Positions 25,843-34,482 of a stretch of 64,000 bases of DNA are shown here, in pieces. How positions within the stretch are numbered: position 1 is the first letter of the stretch; each line of letters opens with the position of its first letter. The DNA is from Streptococcus suis. GTDB lineage: Bacteria; Bacillota; Bacilli; Lactobacillales; Streptococcaceae. The translations under genes were made by a program, and so were the position numbers. The notes under the pieces were generated by a model. The model saw only the letters and a program-made list of their open reading frames with translations. It was not told the DNA's origin and made no database searches. Where the stretch lies: contig NZ_POJD01000110.1 of the NCBI RefSeq assembly GCF_002960445.1, positions 102,914-166,913 on the forward strand, read 5' to 3'.

Positions 25843-26387
25843 TTTCATTGGTAATTTTGCTAATTTTGGCCTGGAGCTTCTATATTGGCTACAGTCGTGG
25901 CTTGGTCTTGCAGGCTTTCTATGGTCTATCTAGTATTTTAGCCCTGGTCATTGCTACAGCGACCTACAAGAAGTGGATAGCCTTTCTCTACCTCTGGGTG
26001 CCTTTTGCCAATGCCACTCAAGGTAGTTCGACCTATTATTTTGATGAAAACTATCTATTTGATTTGGACAAGGTATTCTATGCTGGTCTTGCCTTTCTTT
26101 TGATCTATATCCTAATTTATGTATTGGCACGTTTTGTGGGGATTTTTGTCCATCTGCTAGAGGAATTTAACCCGGATACAAGAACGACCAATCTGATTAG
26201 TGGTGCCATAGCTGTTTTGGTGACCTTTCTTTCCTTGCAGATTGTTTTGGTCTTGCTATCGACCATCCCCTTGGCAGCAATTCAAGATAGGCTCCATGGA
26301 AGTTTTCTGGCCAATTTCATGATTCAGTACACACCATTTACGAGTAGTTTTTTTAAATCTCTTTGGTTGAGTAATATTGCAGGGTAA
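25839..26387 (+). CDS. CvpA-family membrane protein
   Basis: A 182-aa integral membrane protein with about four helices (SLVILLILAWSFYIGYSRGLVLQ, ILALVIATATY, AFLLIYILIYVLARFVGI, AVLVTFLSLQIVLVLLS). The YSRGLVLQAF turn after the first helix is typical of CvpA. Relatives are required for colicin V production in E. coli, but the role in streptococci is unclear. It is translationally coupled to zapA. Confidence 0.85.
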   Translation: MISLVILLILAWSFYIGYSRGLVLQAFYGLSSILALVIATATYKKWIAFLYLWVPFANATQGSSTYYFDENYLFDLDKVFYAGLAFLLIYILIYVLARFVGIFVHLLEEFNPDTRTTNLISGAIAVLVTFLSLQIVLVLLSTIPLAAIQDRLHGSFLANFMIQYTPFTSSFFKSLWLSNIAG

Positions 26388-26422
26388 GGGGAACCTTATC
26401 CTTTTTGACTAAGTAGGAAAAT

Positions 26423-28756
26423 ATGAATAGTAAAATTATTGAAAGCCTTGAATTTCACAAGGTTATAGGAAAAATCGAGCCCTATCTCTTGACGGAGCAG
26501 GGTTTGGAAGAATTAAGGCAGTTGGAGCCTATGGTGGAAGCCCACCGTATCCAGCAGGCCTTTGATGAGTTGACTGATATGGGACAAATCTTTGTCGAAA
26601 GTCCTTACTTTAGCCTCTCAGCGACCAATGACATCAATCCAGCTATGCGCCGTTTGGAATTGGATACAGACCTGAATATCAGTGAGCTATTGGCAGTTAA
26701 GAAAGTCTTGGAAGTATCTAAGTCCCTCTTGGATTTCTATGGCAATCTTGAAAATGTCAGCCTTAGTCAGCTGGACAAGCTCTTTGAGAAAATTGAGCTC
26801 TTTCCCCATCTACAAGGATCGCTCCAGTCCATCAATGATGCTGGTTTTGTAGAGGATTTTGCTTCTGAAAAACTGGCCCGTATCCGCCGGAAAATCCGTG
26901 AAGCAGAGGATCAGGTCCGTCAGGTCATGCAGGATATTTTGAAGAACAAGAGCGATATGTTGTCAGATACTATCTTGGCTAGCAGGAACGGTCGCAATGT
27001 TCTTCCTGTAAAAAATACCTATCGGAATAAGATTGCAGGGGTTGTCCACGATATTTCCGCTTCTGGCTCGACCGTTTATATTGAACCACGGGCTGTAGTG
27101 AGTTTAAATGAAGACATTAGCCACTTGCGTGCAGAAGAACGGCATGAAATCAGTCGGATCTTGCAGGAACTGTCGGATATGTTGCGACCACATAGTGGTA
27201 TTATTCGTAATAATGCTTGGGTCATTGGTCATTTGGATTTTATTCGTGGCAAACATCTTTTTGCGCGTGAGTACAAGGCGGTGGTTCCTAGGCTTTCTGA
27301 TAAGCAGGATATTGCCCTGCTCAATGTCCGCCATCCTCTGATTGCTCAGCCTGTACCCAACGACCTTTATTTTGGTAGTCAGTTGACGGCTATTGTTATT
27401 ACAGGTCCCAACACGGGTGGTAAGACTATCATGCTCAAGACCTTGGGTTTGACCCATCTTATGGCCCAGTCTGGCTTACCAATCTTGGCTGATAAGGGTA
27501 GTCGGGTAGCTGTTTTCAAGGAAATTTTTGCGGATATTGGGGATGAACAGTCCATCGAGCAGAGTTTATCGACCTTCTCCAGTCACATGACCCATACGGT
27601 AGCGATTTTGGCGGAGGCGGATCAGGATTCCCTCATTCTCTTTGACGAGTTGGGGGCGGGTACAGATCCCCAAGAGGGTGCGTCGCTGGCCATGGCTATT
27701 CTGGAAGACCTTCGCCTGCGGGGGATCAAGACCATGGCAACTACCCACTATCCGGAGCTTAAGGCCTACGGGATAGAAACCTCTGGTATTGAAAATGCCA
27801 GCATGGAATTTGACACCAATAGCTTGCGTCCGACCTATAAGTTTATGCAGGGTGTTCCTGGTCGCTCCAATGCCTTTGAAATTGCCCGGCGTTTAGGTTT
27901 ATCGGATATCATCATCCAGTCAGCCCAGTCTTGGACTGATACAGATAGCGATGTCAACCGGATTATCGAGAAATTGGAAAGTCAGACGGTTGAAAGTCGC
28001 CGTCGCCTAGATAAGATTCGTGAGGTGGAACAAGAAAACTTCAAGATGAACCGAGCCCTCCGCAAGCTCTATGATGAGCTCAATCGGGAGCGGGAAAATG
28101 AGCTTAACAAGGCACGCTTGGAAGCCAAGGAAATTGTAGATATGGCATTGGCAGAAAGTGAGGACATTCTCAAAAATCTCCATGCAGCAGCCAGCCTCAA
28201 GCCCCACCAGATTATCGAAGCCAAGGCCGAGCTGAAAAAATTGGCGCCTGAAGTGGTGGATTTGTCTAAAAACAAGGTGCTGAAAAAAGCCAAAATCCAG
28301 CGTGCTGCCAAGGTGGGTGATGATATTATCGTCACAGCCTATGGACAACGTGGTACCTTGACCAATCAACTAAAGGACGGCCGTTGGGAAGCACAGGTGG
28401 GCTTGATTAAGATGACCTTGACCAAGGAGGAGTTTGACTTAGTCAAGGCGGAAAAGGCAGAGCAGCCTAAGAAGCGTCAGGTTCACACGGTCAAACGTGC
28501 CCATGTACGCGGACCAAAAGCCCGCTTAGATCTCCGTGGCAAACGCTACGAAGAGGCTATGATGGAGCTGGATGAATTTATCGACCAAGCTCTGCTCAAC
28601 AACCTGACACAAGTAGACATTGTCCACGGTATTGGTACAGGGGTTATCCGAGAAGGGGTGACCAAGTACCTCCGTCGCAACAAACAGGTCAAGGAGTTCG
28701 GCTATGCCCCACAAAATGCAGGTGGCTCTGGCTGTACCATTGTGACCTTTAAGTAA
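26423..28756 (+). CDS. mutS2: MutS2 endonuclease / ribosome-rescue ATPase
   Basis: A 777-aa MutS2 protein. The clamp/lever region (about 1-310) contains [32 protein letters not shown]. The ATPase has Walker A GPNTGGKT (near residue 330), Walker [14 protein letters not shown] and a coiled coil (about 515-610). A KOW-like segment and a C-terminal Smr nuclease domain (about 700-777) follow, with [12 protein letters not shown] and [13 protein letters not shown]. MutS2 limits recombination and, in Bacillus, splits collided ribosomes. Its place after zapA-cvpA is conserved. Confidence 0.95.
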   Translation: MNSKIIESLEFHKVIGKIEPYLLTEQGLEELRQLEPMVEAHRIQQAFDELTDMGQIFVESPYFSLSATNDINPAMRRLELDTDLNISELLAVKKVLEVSKSLLDFYGNLENVSLSQLDKLFEKIELFPHLQGSLQSINDAGFVEDFASEKLARIRRKIREAEDQVRQVMQDILKNKSDMLSDTILASRNGRNVLPVKNTYRNKIAGVVHDISASGSTVYIEPRAVVSLNEDISHLRAEERHEISRILQELSDMLRPHSGIIRNNAWVIGHLDFIRGKHLFAREYKAVVPRLSDKQDIALLNVRHPLIAQPVPNDLYFGSQLTAIVITGPNTGGKTIMLKTLGLTHLMAQSGLPILADKGSRVAVFKEIFADIGDEQSIEQSLSTFSSHMTHTVAILAEADQDSLILFDELGAGTDPQEGASLAMAILEDLRLRGIKTMATTHYPELKAYGIETSGIENASMEFDTNSLRPTYKFMQGVPGRSNAFEIARRLGLSDIIIQSAQSWTDTDSDVNRIIEKLESQTVESRRRLDKIREVEQENFKMNRALRKLYDELNRERENELNKARLEAKEIVDMALAESEDILKNLHAAASLKPHQIIEAKAELKKLAPEVVDLSKNKVLKKAKIQRAAKVGDDIIVTAYGQRGTLTNQLKDGRWEAQVGLIKMTLTKEEFDLVKAEKAEQPKKRQVHTVKRAHVRGPKARLDLRGKRYEEAMMELDEFIDQALLNNLTQVDIVHGIGTGVIREGVTKYLRRNKQVKEFGYAPQNAGGSGCTIVTFK

Positions 28757-28762
28757 GGAGGT

Positions 28763-29487
28763 ATGAGTAACATTATGATTATCAGAAACTATCAAACCAG
28801 TGATGAAAAAGGATGGGTTTATTGCAAGGCGCTCAGCTATCTCTTTTCCCCATTCTTTGATGATAGGGAAACGGAGAAGCCCGAACTAATGACAGACGTT
28901 TATGACTACCGTGTGGAATGGGTGGCGGAAGTAGATGGCTCAAACGGTTTGGGGAACCGTTTGAGGTTGGAGATGGGACTTGCGTAGCAAGTTTCTGCTA
29001 TTAAGTTGGTCTAATCGACATCGATATTTACACGGAAGAGTGCAGCCAGTCTTATATTTACGCACCGAGTAAGCGAACAGCTTATTTTACTAACCTTGCT
29101 GTTCATCCTGACTTTCAAGGGCAGGGTATTGCCCAGGCGCTTTTTGAAAAAGCAGAGCAGGAATTGCGTGAACAGGCTGTCGAGAAATTAGCCATCTTTA
29201 CCAGAGAGGGAGATGTAGCCAATCATTTGTATAGAAAATGGGGAGGACAGTTAGTCTGTTCAGATTATCTTGTCATCGGTACACCTAAAGACACACCTTA
29301 TGTCCGTTTTGGTGTCGATCTTCCCAATGCTAAATTGGCCTTTACAGATGAAACAGGTCAGCCAGCACCCTACTATCTCCGCGAAGGTGTCTATGTCGTG
29401 ACAGACCAAGCAGATTTAGAATTGTTTGACATCGAAGATGTCTATCAAGAATTGACCTATGTGGTGGATTTGACGGAAAAAAGTTGA
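28763..29487 (+). pseudogene. GNAT acetyltransferase gene broken by a 65-bp structured insertion
   Basis: The 5' part (from ATG 28763 or, with better spacing from AAGGAGG, ATG 28775) reads to EWVAEVDG at 28939. After about 65 foreign bases the reading resumes in another frame at 29005 with VGLIDIDIYTEECSQSYIY. It then runs through the acetyl-CoA motif HPDFQGQGIAQALFEKAEQE to the stop at 29487. Together these give a full GNAT N-acetyltransferase plus a C-terminal extension of about 90 residues. The inserted stretch creates a stop at 28985. Each fragment is otherwise intact, so inactivation looks recent. The gene follows mutS2 by 6 bp. Confidence 0.85.
28940..29004 (+). mobile_element. Small structured insertion in the GNAT gene
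   Basis: About 65 bp holding two hairpins: TCAAACGGTT/AACCGTTTGA (10-bp arms, 28940-28964) and ACTTGC/GCAAGT (28978-28992). Length 65 is not a multiple of three and shifts the frame. It looks like a mini-repeat of the RUP/MITE kind; ends and target duplication cannot be fixed without the empty site. Confidence 0.6.
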
Positions 29488-29507
29488 AGTTTTTCAACTT
29501 TTTTTCT
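29481..29507 (+). terminator. Terminator at the end of the GNAT pseudogene
   Basis: AAGTTGAA pairs with TTCAACTT over GTTT, followed by seven T; the stem overlaps the stop codon. Confidence 0.85.
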
Positions 29508-29563
29508 TTTGGCAATGAACCTGGCAAGTCAAGGGGATTATTAGTCCCTTCTGGTATCCTTAC

Positions 29564-29799
29564 GGTCTAGTTTGACTTAATCAATCTGCTTTTCAAATTA
29601 AGATTTCTAAAGTATGTCTATTCAATTTCTCGATCCGTAGCACCTACTCCGTCACCTTGTCCCCTTGCTACAACTGGATTTGACAGGAAGAACCATTTTC
29701 TATTTCACGCTTGCTCCCTGTGGTCTAGTTTAGAATGACCAACATGCTTTCAAATCACAATTGTTTAAGCATGACTATCTCATTTCTCTTCCGTAGCAA
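29564..29799 (+). repeat. Degenerate direct duplication upstream of trxA
   Basis: 29564-29642 and 29722-29799 share the same order of blocks: GGTCTAGTTT, TGCTTT, CAAAT, TATG/CATGACTAT, CATTTCTC or CAATTTCTC, and CCGTAGCA. They are 158 bp apart and about 65-70% alike. The 29510-29863 gap holds no gene I can support. Confidence 0.55.
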
Positions 29800-29863
29800 A
29801 AATTCGCATTCTCTCTTCATTTGGTGTAGAATGATAGTACCAAAATCAGAAATGGAGAAAATT

Positions 29864-30178
29864 ATGGTTCAAGTTATTACAGATACAAACTTTGAAGTTG
29901 AAACACAAGAAGGCGTAGTCCTTGTAGATTTTTGGGCACCTTGGTGTGGTCCATGCCGCATGCAAGCACCAATCTTGGAACAATTAGCAGGCGAAGTGGA
30001 TGAAGATGAATTACGCATCTACAAGATGGATGTTGATGAGAATCCAAACACAGCCCGTCAATTCGGTATCATGTCGATCCCAACCCTTTTGTTCAAAAAA
30101 GATGGACAAGTTGTGAAACAAGTTGCTGGTGTTCACACCAAAGACCAAATCAAAGCAATCTTGGCAGAGATTGGTTAA
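29864..30178 (+). CDS. trxA: Thioredoxin
   Basis: A 104-aa cytoplasmic disulfide reductase with the active site FWAPWCGPCRMQAP and the cis-Pro loop MSIPTLLFKKDG. ATG at 29864 follows TGGAG and gives the standard thioredoxin length; an in-frame upstream extension of 43 codons is rejected because it crosses the promoter region (TAGAAT at 29827-29832). It is followed by a terminator hairpin and then msrAB, which uses thioredoxin as its electron donor. Confidence 0.95.
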   Translation: MVQVITDTNFEVETQEGVVLVDFWAPWCGPCRMQAPILEQLAGEVDEDELRIYKMDVDENPNTARQFGIMSIPTLLFKKDGQVVKQVAGVHTKDQIKAILAEIG

Positions 30179-30185
30179 TTATGGA

Positions 30186-30208
30186 GGTTGAGGAAACTCA
30201 ACCTTTTT
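30186..30208 (+). terminator. trxA terminator
   Basis: GGTTGAG and CTCAACC enclose a GAAA tetraloop, followed by TTTTT. Confidence 0.85.
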
Positions 30209-30229
30209 CTGCATCGAAAGGAATCTCAC

Positions 30230-31168
30230 ATGAAAGAAATTTACCTAGCAGGCGGTTGTTTCTGGGGGATGGAAGGCTACTTTTCCCAGATCGATGGTAT
30301 TTTTGACACCAGTGTTGGCTATGCCAATGGACAGGTGGAGACGACCAATTATCAACTCCTCAAACAAACAGACCACGCAGAAACGCTCTATCTAGCCTAT
30401 GATGAGACTCGTATCCATTTGCGGGAAATTCTCCTCTACTATTTCCGCGTCATTGATCCCTTCTCTGTCAATCAGCAGGGGCCTGACAAGGGGCGCCAGT
30501 ATCGGACTGGTATCTATTACACAGATGAGGCTGATTTGCCGACCATCGAGCAGGTCATGACGGAGCAGTCCCAGCTCTTTGGCGGACGCCCACTAGCCGT
30601 TGAGGTGGAGCCACTCGCGCATTACATCCCCGCCGAAGACTACCATCAGGATTATTTGAAGAAAAATCCCCAAGGTTACTGCCATATTGATCTTGGGCAG
30701 GCAAAAATCCCTCTGATTGATGTTGCAGACTACCAAAAGCCAGACCAGCAAGTCTTAAAAGACAGCTTGACTGACCTCCAGTATCAAGTCACTCAAGAAG
30801 CTGCGACGGAAAGACCCTTCGAAAATGAGTTTTGGAATAGCGACCAGGCTGGTATCTACGTCGATATTACGACTGGTGAGCCCCTCTTTCTCTCGACGGA
30901 CAAATTCGACTCAGGCTGCGGCTGGCCCTCCTTTACCAAACCAATCAGCAAGGAAGTTGCGACTTATTTCCAAGATCTTTCCCACGGCATGAACCGCATC
31001 GAAGTCCGCAGTCGGGCCGGGCATGCTCATCTGGGTCATGTCTTTGATGACGGACCGCGTGACAAGGGTGGATTACGTTACTGTATCAACTCCGCAGCCC
31101 TTCGTTTCATACCGAGAGAGGAAATGGAAGAAGCAGGATATGGTTTGTTTTTGGAGTTGCTACAATAA
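30230..31168 (+). CDS. msrAB: Fused peptide methionine sulfoxide reductase MsrA/MsrB
   Basis: A 312-aa two-domain repair enzyme. MsrA (about residues 1-155) has the catalytic Cys in [12 protein letters not shown] and reduces the S form of methionine sulfoxide. MsrB (about 170-312) has [22 protein letters not shown] and the catalytic [11 protein letters not shown] and reduces the R form. No CxxC zinc pairs are visible in MsrB, so it is the zinc-free type. ATG at 30230 behind AAAGGAAT is chosen over an ATG 42 bp upstream inside the terminator. No signal peptide, so it is cytoplasmic. Confidence 0.95.
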   Translation: MKEIYLAGGCFWGMEGYFSQIDGIFDTSVGYANGQVETTNYQLLKQTDHAETLYLAYDETRIHLREILLYYFRVIDPFSVNQQGPDKGRQYRTGIYYTDEADLPTIEQVMTEQSQLFGGRPLAVEVEPLAHYIPAEDYHQDYLKKNPQGYCHIDLGQAKIPLIDVADYQKPDQQVLKDSLTDLQYQVTQEAATERPFENEFWNSDQAGIYVDITTGEPLFLSTDKFDSGCGWPSFTKPISKEVATYFQDLSHGMNRIEVRSRAGHAHLGHVFDDGPRDKGGLRYCINSAALRFIPREEMEEAGYGLFLELLQ

Positions 31169-31185
31169 TTTTTCAAAAAATATTC

Positions 31186-31214
31186 TTGATTTTTCCTGAA
31201 AAATAGTCTAGAAT
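31186..31214 (+). promoter_or_regulatory. Promoter of the glycine riboswitch transcript
   Basis: TTGATT (31186-31191) and TAGAAT (31209-31214) are spaced by 17 bp, just before the riboswitch. Confidence 0.75.
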
Positions 31215-31229
31215 AGAGCAAGATAAAAC

Positions 31230-31375
31230 TGAATAACCGGTTGATAGTGGGCAGAAAGGCGACTGACTGTCCAAAGGACGGAACTCTGGAGAGACCATCA
31301 GGCACCGAAGGGGCAAGGTGGTTCTACTTGGAAAAGTAGAACTGCTGAAACTCTCAGGTAAAAGGACAGAGCGCA
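31230..31375 (+). promoter_or_regulatory. Glycine riboswitch (single aptamer)
   Basis: Contains the conserved glycine-aptamer landmarks in order: CTCTGGAGAGACC, GGCACCGAAGGGGCAA, a variable hairpin with TTCTACTT/AAGTAGAA, CTCTCAGGTAAAAGGACAGAG. CTGTCC (31267-31272) can pair with GGACAG (31364-31369). Only one aptamer is present rather than the common tandem pair. A terminator follows at 31414-31448, so control is probably by termination of the symporter mRNA. Confidence 0.9.
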
Positions 31376-31413
31376 TTGAAGACAGGGGATTTTCCTTTGT
31401 TTTTCGCGTTGAT

Positions 31414-31448
31414 TCTGGAGGTTGATGAATTCAGCCTCTTTTGTTTTT
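31414..31448 (+). terminator. Riboswitch expression-platform terminator
   Basis: AGGTTGA pairs with TCAGCCT (one G-T pair), followed by CTTTTGTTTTTT, 45 bp before the symporter start. Confidence 0.7.
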
Positions 31449-31492
31449 TCCGGCAGCTTTATCGGATTAAGAATTATGCTTAGGAGGAAGCT

Positions 31493-32827
31493 ATGTTAGA
31501 ATTGATGCAGCACATTAATGATTTTGTTTGGGGTCCGCCCCTCTTGTTACTATTGGTCGGAACGGGTGTTTATTTTACCCTTCGTTTGGGAGTGTTTCAG
31601 GTCAGCAAGTTACCGACCGCCTTTCGTTTGATTTTCTCCAGTGACCAGTCTGGTCAGGGAGATGTGTCCAGTTTTGCGGCTCTGTGTACGGCCCTTGCGG
31701 CAACGGTTGGTACGGGAAATATCGTTGGGGTGGCGACTGCCATTACGACAGGTGGACCTGGTGCCCTTTTCTGGATGTGGGTGGCGGCCTTCTTCGGGAT
31801 GGCAACCAAGTATGCGGAAGGTTTTTTAGCTATCAAATATAGAACTAAGGATGCCAACGGTCAAGCGGCAGGCGGTCCTATGCACTATATCACCTTGGGG
31901 ATGGGACAAAAGTGGAAGCCCTTGGCAGTTTTCTTTGCCATTTCGGGAGTTCTAGTGGCTCTCTTGGGGATGGGAACTTTTTCTCAGGTTAATTCCATTG
32001 CCTCATCTATGTCTGCTAGCTTTGGTCTGGCTCCCCAGTTGGTCAGCATTGTGACAGCCATTTCCATCGCCTTCTTTATCTTTGGGGGAATTGAGAAGAT
32101 TTCGGATATTTCGACAAAAATTGTTCCTTTCATGGCGATTTTGTATATCTTAGCAAGTGTGGCTGTTTTGGCCCTGCATTGGGAACAACTCTTGCCAACC
32201 CTTGCCTTAGTGTTCAAATCTGCCTTTACTCCAGCTGCAGCTGTGGGTGGTTTTACAGGTGCGATCGTGCAACAGGCCATTCAGCGTGGGATTGCGCGTG
32301 GGGTGTTTTCAAATGAATCTGGTCTGGGCTCAGCTCCAATTGCGGCTGCGGCTGCCAAGTCTGATAATCCAGTGGAGCAGGGCTTGATTTCCATGACAGG
32401 CACCTTTATTGATACGCTTATCATCTGTACCTTGACAGGTTTGACCATTTTGGTGACTGGTCAGTGGTCTGTTGAAGGTTTGGCAGGGGCTCCGCTCACT
32501 CAGGCAGCTTTTGCAACAGTTTTTGGACAGCCAGGGGCCTTGGCTCTAACCATCAGTCTGGTTCTCTTTGCCTATACGACCATTCTTGGTTGGTCTTACT
32601 ATGGGGAGCGTTGTATCGAGTTCCTCTTTGGCACCAACTCTATCTTGCCTTACCGTCTGGTCTTTGTAGCTATGGTTGCCTTGGGTGGTTTTCTCAAGCT
32701 GGATTTGATTTGGACCATCGCAGATATTGTGAATGGGCTCATGGCTCTACCAAACTTGATTGCCTTGCTGGCTCTATCTCCTGTCATCATCAAGGAAACA
32801 CGCCAGTATTTTGCCAAGAAGAAATAA
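31493..32827 (+). CDS. Alanine/glycine:cation symporter (AGCS family)
   Basis: A sodium-coupled amino-acid importer of 444 aa with about eleven membrane helices. GTGNIVGVATAITTGGPGALFWMW, the AGCS signature region, and FSNESGLGSAPIAAAAAKSDNP are clear. The glycine riboswitch upstream indicates that glycine is a substrate or signal. ATG at 31493 follows AGGAGG. A terminator follows at 32832. Confidence 0.93.
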   Translation: MLELMQHINDFVWGPPLLLLLVGTGVYFTLRLGVFQVSKLPTAFRLIFSSDQSGQGDVSSFAALCTALAATVGTGNIVGVATAITTGGPGALFWMWVAAFFGMATKYAEGFLAIKYRTKDANGQAAGGPMHYITLGMGQKWKPLAVFFAISGVLVALLGMGTFSQVNSIASSMSASFGLAPQLVSIVTAISIAFFIFGGIEKISDISTKIVPFMAILYILASVAVLALHWEQLLPTLALVFKSAFTPAAAVGGFTGAIVQQAIQRGIARGVFSNESGLGSAPIAAAAAKSDNPVEQGLISMTGTFIDTLIICTLTGLTILVTGQWSVEGLAGAPLTQAAFATVFGQPGALALTISLVLFAYTTILGWSYYGERCIEFLFGTNSILPYRLVFVAMVALGGFLKLDLIWTIADIVNGLMALPNLIALLALSPVIIKETRQYFAKKK

Positions 32828-32831
32828 AATG

Positions 32832-32856
32832 AAAGACAGTCATTTGGCTGTCTTTT
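32832..32856 (+). terminator. Symporter terminator
   Basis: AAAGACAG pairs with CTGTCTTT over an 8-nt loop, then T. Confidence 0.8.
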
Positions 32857-32890
32857 AGGTTTTTATAGGTTTTTCTGCTATAATGAACGT

Positions 32891-33733
32891 ATGAATGAAT
32901 TTATCCAGAAATATGTTTCTCAGTTTAATGTGGATGCTCTCTTGACAGCCTTTGTCAATAAAACCCTTTCGTTGGTACTCCTCTTTCTTGCCTTTTATAT
33001 CATAAAAAAACTTGCTAAGGCATCTGTAAAAAAAGTCTTAGTGCCATCTCTGAAAGTATCCACTCAGGACATTGGTCGCCAGAAAACCATCAGCCGTCTA
33101 GTGGAGAGTATCCTGAATTATTTGCTCTACTTTATCCTTATCTACTGTATTTTAAGTATCCTTGGTTTGCCTGTTTCAAGTCTGCTTGCAGGTGCGGGGA
33201 TTGCGGGGGTAGCTGTTGGCCTGGGGGCGCAAGGTTTTTTGTCAGACCTAGTCAATGGCTTCTTTATCCTGATAGAGCGACAGTTTGACGTGGGGGATGT
33301 GGTCAAGCTGACCAATGGACCAATTACTATCTCAGGTACTATTGTGAGCATGGGCATTCGGACCACCCAGGTAAGGGATGCGGATGGGACCCTGCATTTT
33401 ATTCCCAATCGCAACATCTTGGTCGTGTCCAATCAATCCCGTGGCGATATGCGGGCTCAGGTGGATATTCCGCTCAAATTCAATACCGACTTGGAGCGAG
33501 TTGGTCAGGTTATTGAGGAAGTCAACCGTAGAGAAGTCAGCAACTTTGATCAGATTACAGGAGTGACAGTTCTTGGACCACAAAATACGACCAACGGCCA
33601 GTTTGTTTACCGTGTCAATCTCTTTGTAGCCCACGGGCAGCAAAGTAGTATTTATCACCAGTTCCTTGGTTTTTATCAGGAAGCACTACGGCAAGCAGGC
33701 ATTGACTTGCCAACCACCAGTCTAACCAAATAA
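32891..33733 (+). CDS. Small-conductance mechanosensitive channel (MscS family)
   Basis: A 280-aa membrane channel that opens on hypo-osmotic stress. Three membrane helices are visible; the third is the pore helix AGAGIAGVAVGLGAQGFLSDLVNGF, with the Gly/Ala packing of MscS. The beta domain follows with FDVGDVVKLTNGPI and IPNRNILVVSNQSRGDMRAQV. ATG at 32891 lies in a TATAATGAACGT context with a weak ribosome site. Confidence 0.92.
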   Translation: MNEFIQKYVSQFNVDALLTAFVNKTLSLVLLFLAFYIIKKLAKASVKKVLVPSLKVSTQDIGRQKTISRLVESILNYLLYFILIYCILSILGLPVSSLLAGAGIAGVAVGLGAQGFLSDLVNGFFILIERQFDVGDVVKLTNGPITISGTIVSMGIRTTQVRDADGTLHFIPNRNILVVSNQSRGDMRAQVDIPLKFNTDLERVGQVIEEVNRREVSNFDQITGVTVLGPQNTTNGQFVYRVNLFVAHGQQSSIYHQFLGFYQEALRQAGIDLPTTSLTK

Positions 33734-33743
33734 GGAGTTTCAG

Positions 33744-34328
33744 ATGGAAGTTAAGGATTTTGTCGTTGAAAATGGGCAGATGTATTATAAGAAAAAGCCA
33801 TTCTTCAAGCAACCATTATTTTGGACCAGTATCGTTGGTATGGTCTTGTCTTTTGTCTTGGGGATCACCTGTTTGTTTCTGATGACCAGCCTAAGCTTGT
33901 CAGATATAAGTGATTCTTGGGGTTCTGACAGTTACTTCGATGATACTGTGACCTACACAGAACACCAAGTAGGAGAAAAGGTAAGTTTTCCGGATGGTTT
34001 ACAGATTACCGTGACTTCGATGGGTAAGGATAGGGAAGTAGATCTTGTAGATACGAGATATACTACAGCCTATGTAGTAGAGATTGAATTGGAAAACACT
34101 TCGGAGGAAGATTTGTATTTTGATGAGTATTATTTTAGTCTGTTAGATCCTTCCACCCATATCCCTTATCATTTAGACATGCGGACTTATGATGTTGATA
34201 TTGCGGAGAAAGTCCAAGCTGGTGCAAGTATGGCTGTGAAGCTCATTTATGGGGTAGACAAGGAAACTAATTTTGCCTTTACTTACGAAGATGCAGTGTG
34301 GACTGAATTAGTTGGTGAGGGTATATAA
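33744..34328 (+). CDS. Membrane-anchored DUF4352-like protein
   Basis: A 194-aa protein with one membrane helix (about residues 27-52, WTSIVGMVLSFVLGITCLFLM) and an extracytoplasmic immunoglobulin-like domain. The pattern TYTEHQVGEKVSFPDGLQITVTS ... YVVEIELENTSEEDLYFDEYYFSLLD is that of DUF4352/telomeric-repeat-like surface domains in Gram-positive bacteria. It starts 10 bp after mscS with AAGGAG and is probably cotranscribed. Function unknown. Confidence 0.75.
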   Translation: MEVKDFVVENGQMYYKKKPFFKQPLFWTSIVGMVLSFVLGITCLFLMTSLSLSDISDSWGSDSYFDDTVTYTEHQVGEKVSFPDGLQITVTSMGKDREVDLVDTRYTTAYVVEIELENTSEEDLYFDEYYFSLLDPSTHIPYHLDMRTYDVDIAEKVQAGASMAVKLIYGVDKETNFAFTYEDAVWTELVGEGI

Positions 34329-34334
34329 ATTGAC

Positions 34335-34357
34335 AAAGGGGGCATCAGCCTCTTTTG
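34335..34357 (+). terminator. Terminator after the DUF4352-like gene
   Basis: AAAGGGGGC can pair with GCCTCTTT over ATCA, followed by TTTT; a short, imperfect stem. Confidence 0.55.
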
Positions 34358-34411
34358 TGGTTTTCATAGATTAAAGTTCAAGTTGTTCCCTTTCCTTATC
34401 GATAACATTTC

Positions 34412-34452
34412 AAAAAAACTCCCAAATTGGCACGTCAATTTGGGAGTCATTT
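34412..34452. terminator. gdhA terminator (bidirectional)
   Basis: A perfect 12-bp stem ACTCCCAAATTG / CAATTTGGGAGT with GCACGT loop; AAAAAA before it gives a U run for the minus-strand gdhA transcript. Confidence 0.9.
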
Positions 34453-34482
34453 TCATTATAGTAGGGTCAGCTAAAATTTTGC

